A stretch of 64,000 bases of DNA from Methanobacterium_D oryzae (GTDB taxonomy: Archaea > Methanobacteriota > Methanobacteria > Methanobacteriales > Methanobacteriaceae). Of this stretch, positions 63,369 through 64,000 are shown piece after piece. The translations under genes were made by a program, and so were the position numbers. The notes below the pieces were generated by a model. That model did not search any database. It was given only the letters and a program-made list of their open reading frames with translations, and was not told the DNA's origin. The first letter of the stretch is position 1; the number at the start of each line of letters is the position of its first letter. The stretch spans positions 1 to 64,000 of the forward strand of contig NZ_JBNPXC010000001.1 of assembly GCF_050433505.1 (NCBI RefSeq), given 5' to 3'.

Positions 63369-64000
63369 ACAATGTTGAAGATGTTATGACACCAAATCCG
63401 ATTACAGTTTCTGTAGATACCTATGCAACAAAAGTAAGGTCAATTTTAAGGGATGAAAGCTTTAGATGTGTTCCTGTAGTATCTGGAAATCATCTGGAAG
63501 GTATAATAACCCGTGGAGATATGATGAATATCTCTGCAACAAAATCAAATATTGAAGCCCGGGGAATTATGGAAACCCCAAAAGTTATTGCAACACCAGA
63601 AATGGATGTTGGAGAAATTGGAAAAAAATTAATAAATGCTGACGTTGTTCAAGCCCCTGTTACAGAATCAAGCGATAATATGGACCTTATAGGCATAATA
63701 AGTGTTGCAGATATCCTTGAAAATTTACTAAAAAGAGATGCAAATCCCAGAAATCAGAATGTTGGTGAAATAACAACTAAAAATGTTGTTATATGTAATT
63801 ATGATGATCCCGTTTCTAAAATATGGGATAAAATGGATGATACTGGCTTTTCAGGCCTTCCTGTAATTAAAAAGAAGAAGATAATAGGCATATTAACTCG
63901 AAAAGATATTATGAACTCAAGTCATGTTAGAATATCTAAAGAAGGAGGAATTAAGACATCTACAAAGGTAGAAAGTATTATGAGGACTCCTCCTATTGTC
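63365..64000 (+). CDS. CBS-domain protein, 3' end cut by the window
   Basis: The reading frame runs from TTG at 63365 to the window edge (212 codons) without a stop. The TTG overlaps the TGA of the previous gene, with AAGGTGATT ahead, so the two are coupled. The frame shows repeated CBS motifs: MTPNPITVSVDTYATKVRSIL, LEGIITRGDMMNI, GLPVIKKKKIIGILTRKDIM and ESIMRTPP, so at least three, probably four, CBS units. It is likely the partner of the previous CBS protein. Confidence 0.85.
   Translation, partial: MNNVEDVMTPNPITVSVDTYATKVRSILRDESFRCVPVVSGNHLEGIITRGDMMNISATKSNIEARGIMETPKVIATPEMDVGEIGKKLINADVVQAPVTESSDNMDLIGIISVADILENLLKRDANPRNQNVGEITTKNVVICNYDDPVSKIWDKMDDTGFSGLPVIKKKKIIGILTRKDIMNSSHVRISKEGGIKTSTKVESIMRTPPIV

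Overview
The window is an AT-rich stretch of a methanogenic archaeon of the order Methanobacteriales, most likely the genus Methanobacterium. The strongest reasons are a complete 16-gene energy-converting hydrogenase B operon (ehbA to ehbP), an ftr gene of methanogenesis, archaeal TATA-type promoters with GGTGAT-like ribosome binding sites, an intron-containing tRNA-Trp, and archaeosine (preQ0) genes. No rRNA, CRISPR array, insertion sequence or prophage was seen.

Layout. 0-9 kb: partial anion transporter, a frameshifted nitroreductase, two Hsp20 genes, tRNA-Cys and tRNA-Trp (intron with box C/D RNA), a metallo-beta-lactamase-fold hydrolase, a TrkA/TrkH potassium uptake pair, a stomatin-like protein and small zinc-ribbon and TRAM proteins. 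9-21 kb: phosphodiesterase, UPF0104 protein, soluble PAS histidine kinase, ftr, a potassium channel carrying three copies of an unrecognised C-terminal domain, NAD(P)HX repair enzyme, DedA and BofA-like membrane proteins, argG, DUF2119 and DUF457 genes. 22-31.5 kb: the ehb operon, with a long leader and paired hairpins between ehbN and ehbO.

31.5-35.7 kb is a redox and flavin cluster: EFR1-type ferredoxin-flavodoxin, iron-sulfur flavoprotein, nitroreductase, lipocalin-like protein, flavin reductase, an unlisted 45-residue Cys-rich protein and a divergent PadR regulator with two TATCG palindromes between them. 35.7-46.6 kb is the most unusual region: a tightly packed minus-strand operon led by a TetR regulator that has two near-identical palindromic operators on its own promoter. 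It encodes a DUF116-like Fe-S protein, a double-cluster Fe-S protein, a CrtI-like flavoprotein, a polysaccharide pyruvyl transferase homologue, a reductase-adenylation fusion (like a carboxylic acid reductase in inverted order and without a carrier domain), an ATC-hydrolase-like protein, a GMC-type flavoprotein and possibly a SRPBCC protein. It looks like an inducible pathway that activates, reduces and oxidises an unknown acyl or isoprenoid substrate.

46.6-64 kb: FMN and flavodoxin-fold redox proteins next to an Fpg-like protein lacking catalytic residues, an ACT protein, three paralogues of a small MGACQV family, hybrid cluster protein, a zinc ribbon/ferredoxin/cupin group, a solitary Cas4-like nuclease beside a decayed AAA ATPase remnant, homoserine dehydrogenase, a nucleotidyltransferase, an MFS exporter with divergent TrmB regulator and paired operators, a DUF366-queD-queE archaeosine group and two CBS-domain genes (the last cut by the window edge). 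Several genes (ftr, argG, hcp, ehbN) end in a perfect hairpin that contains the stop codon.
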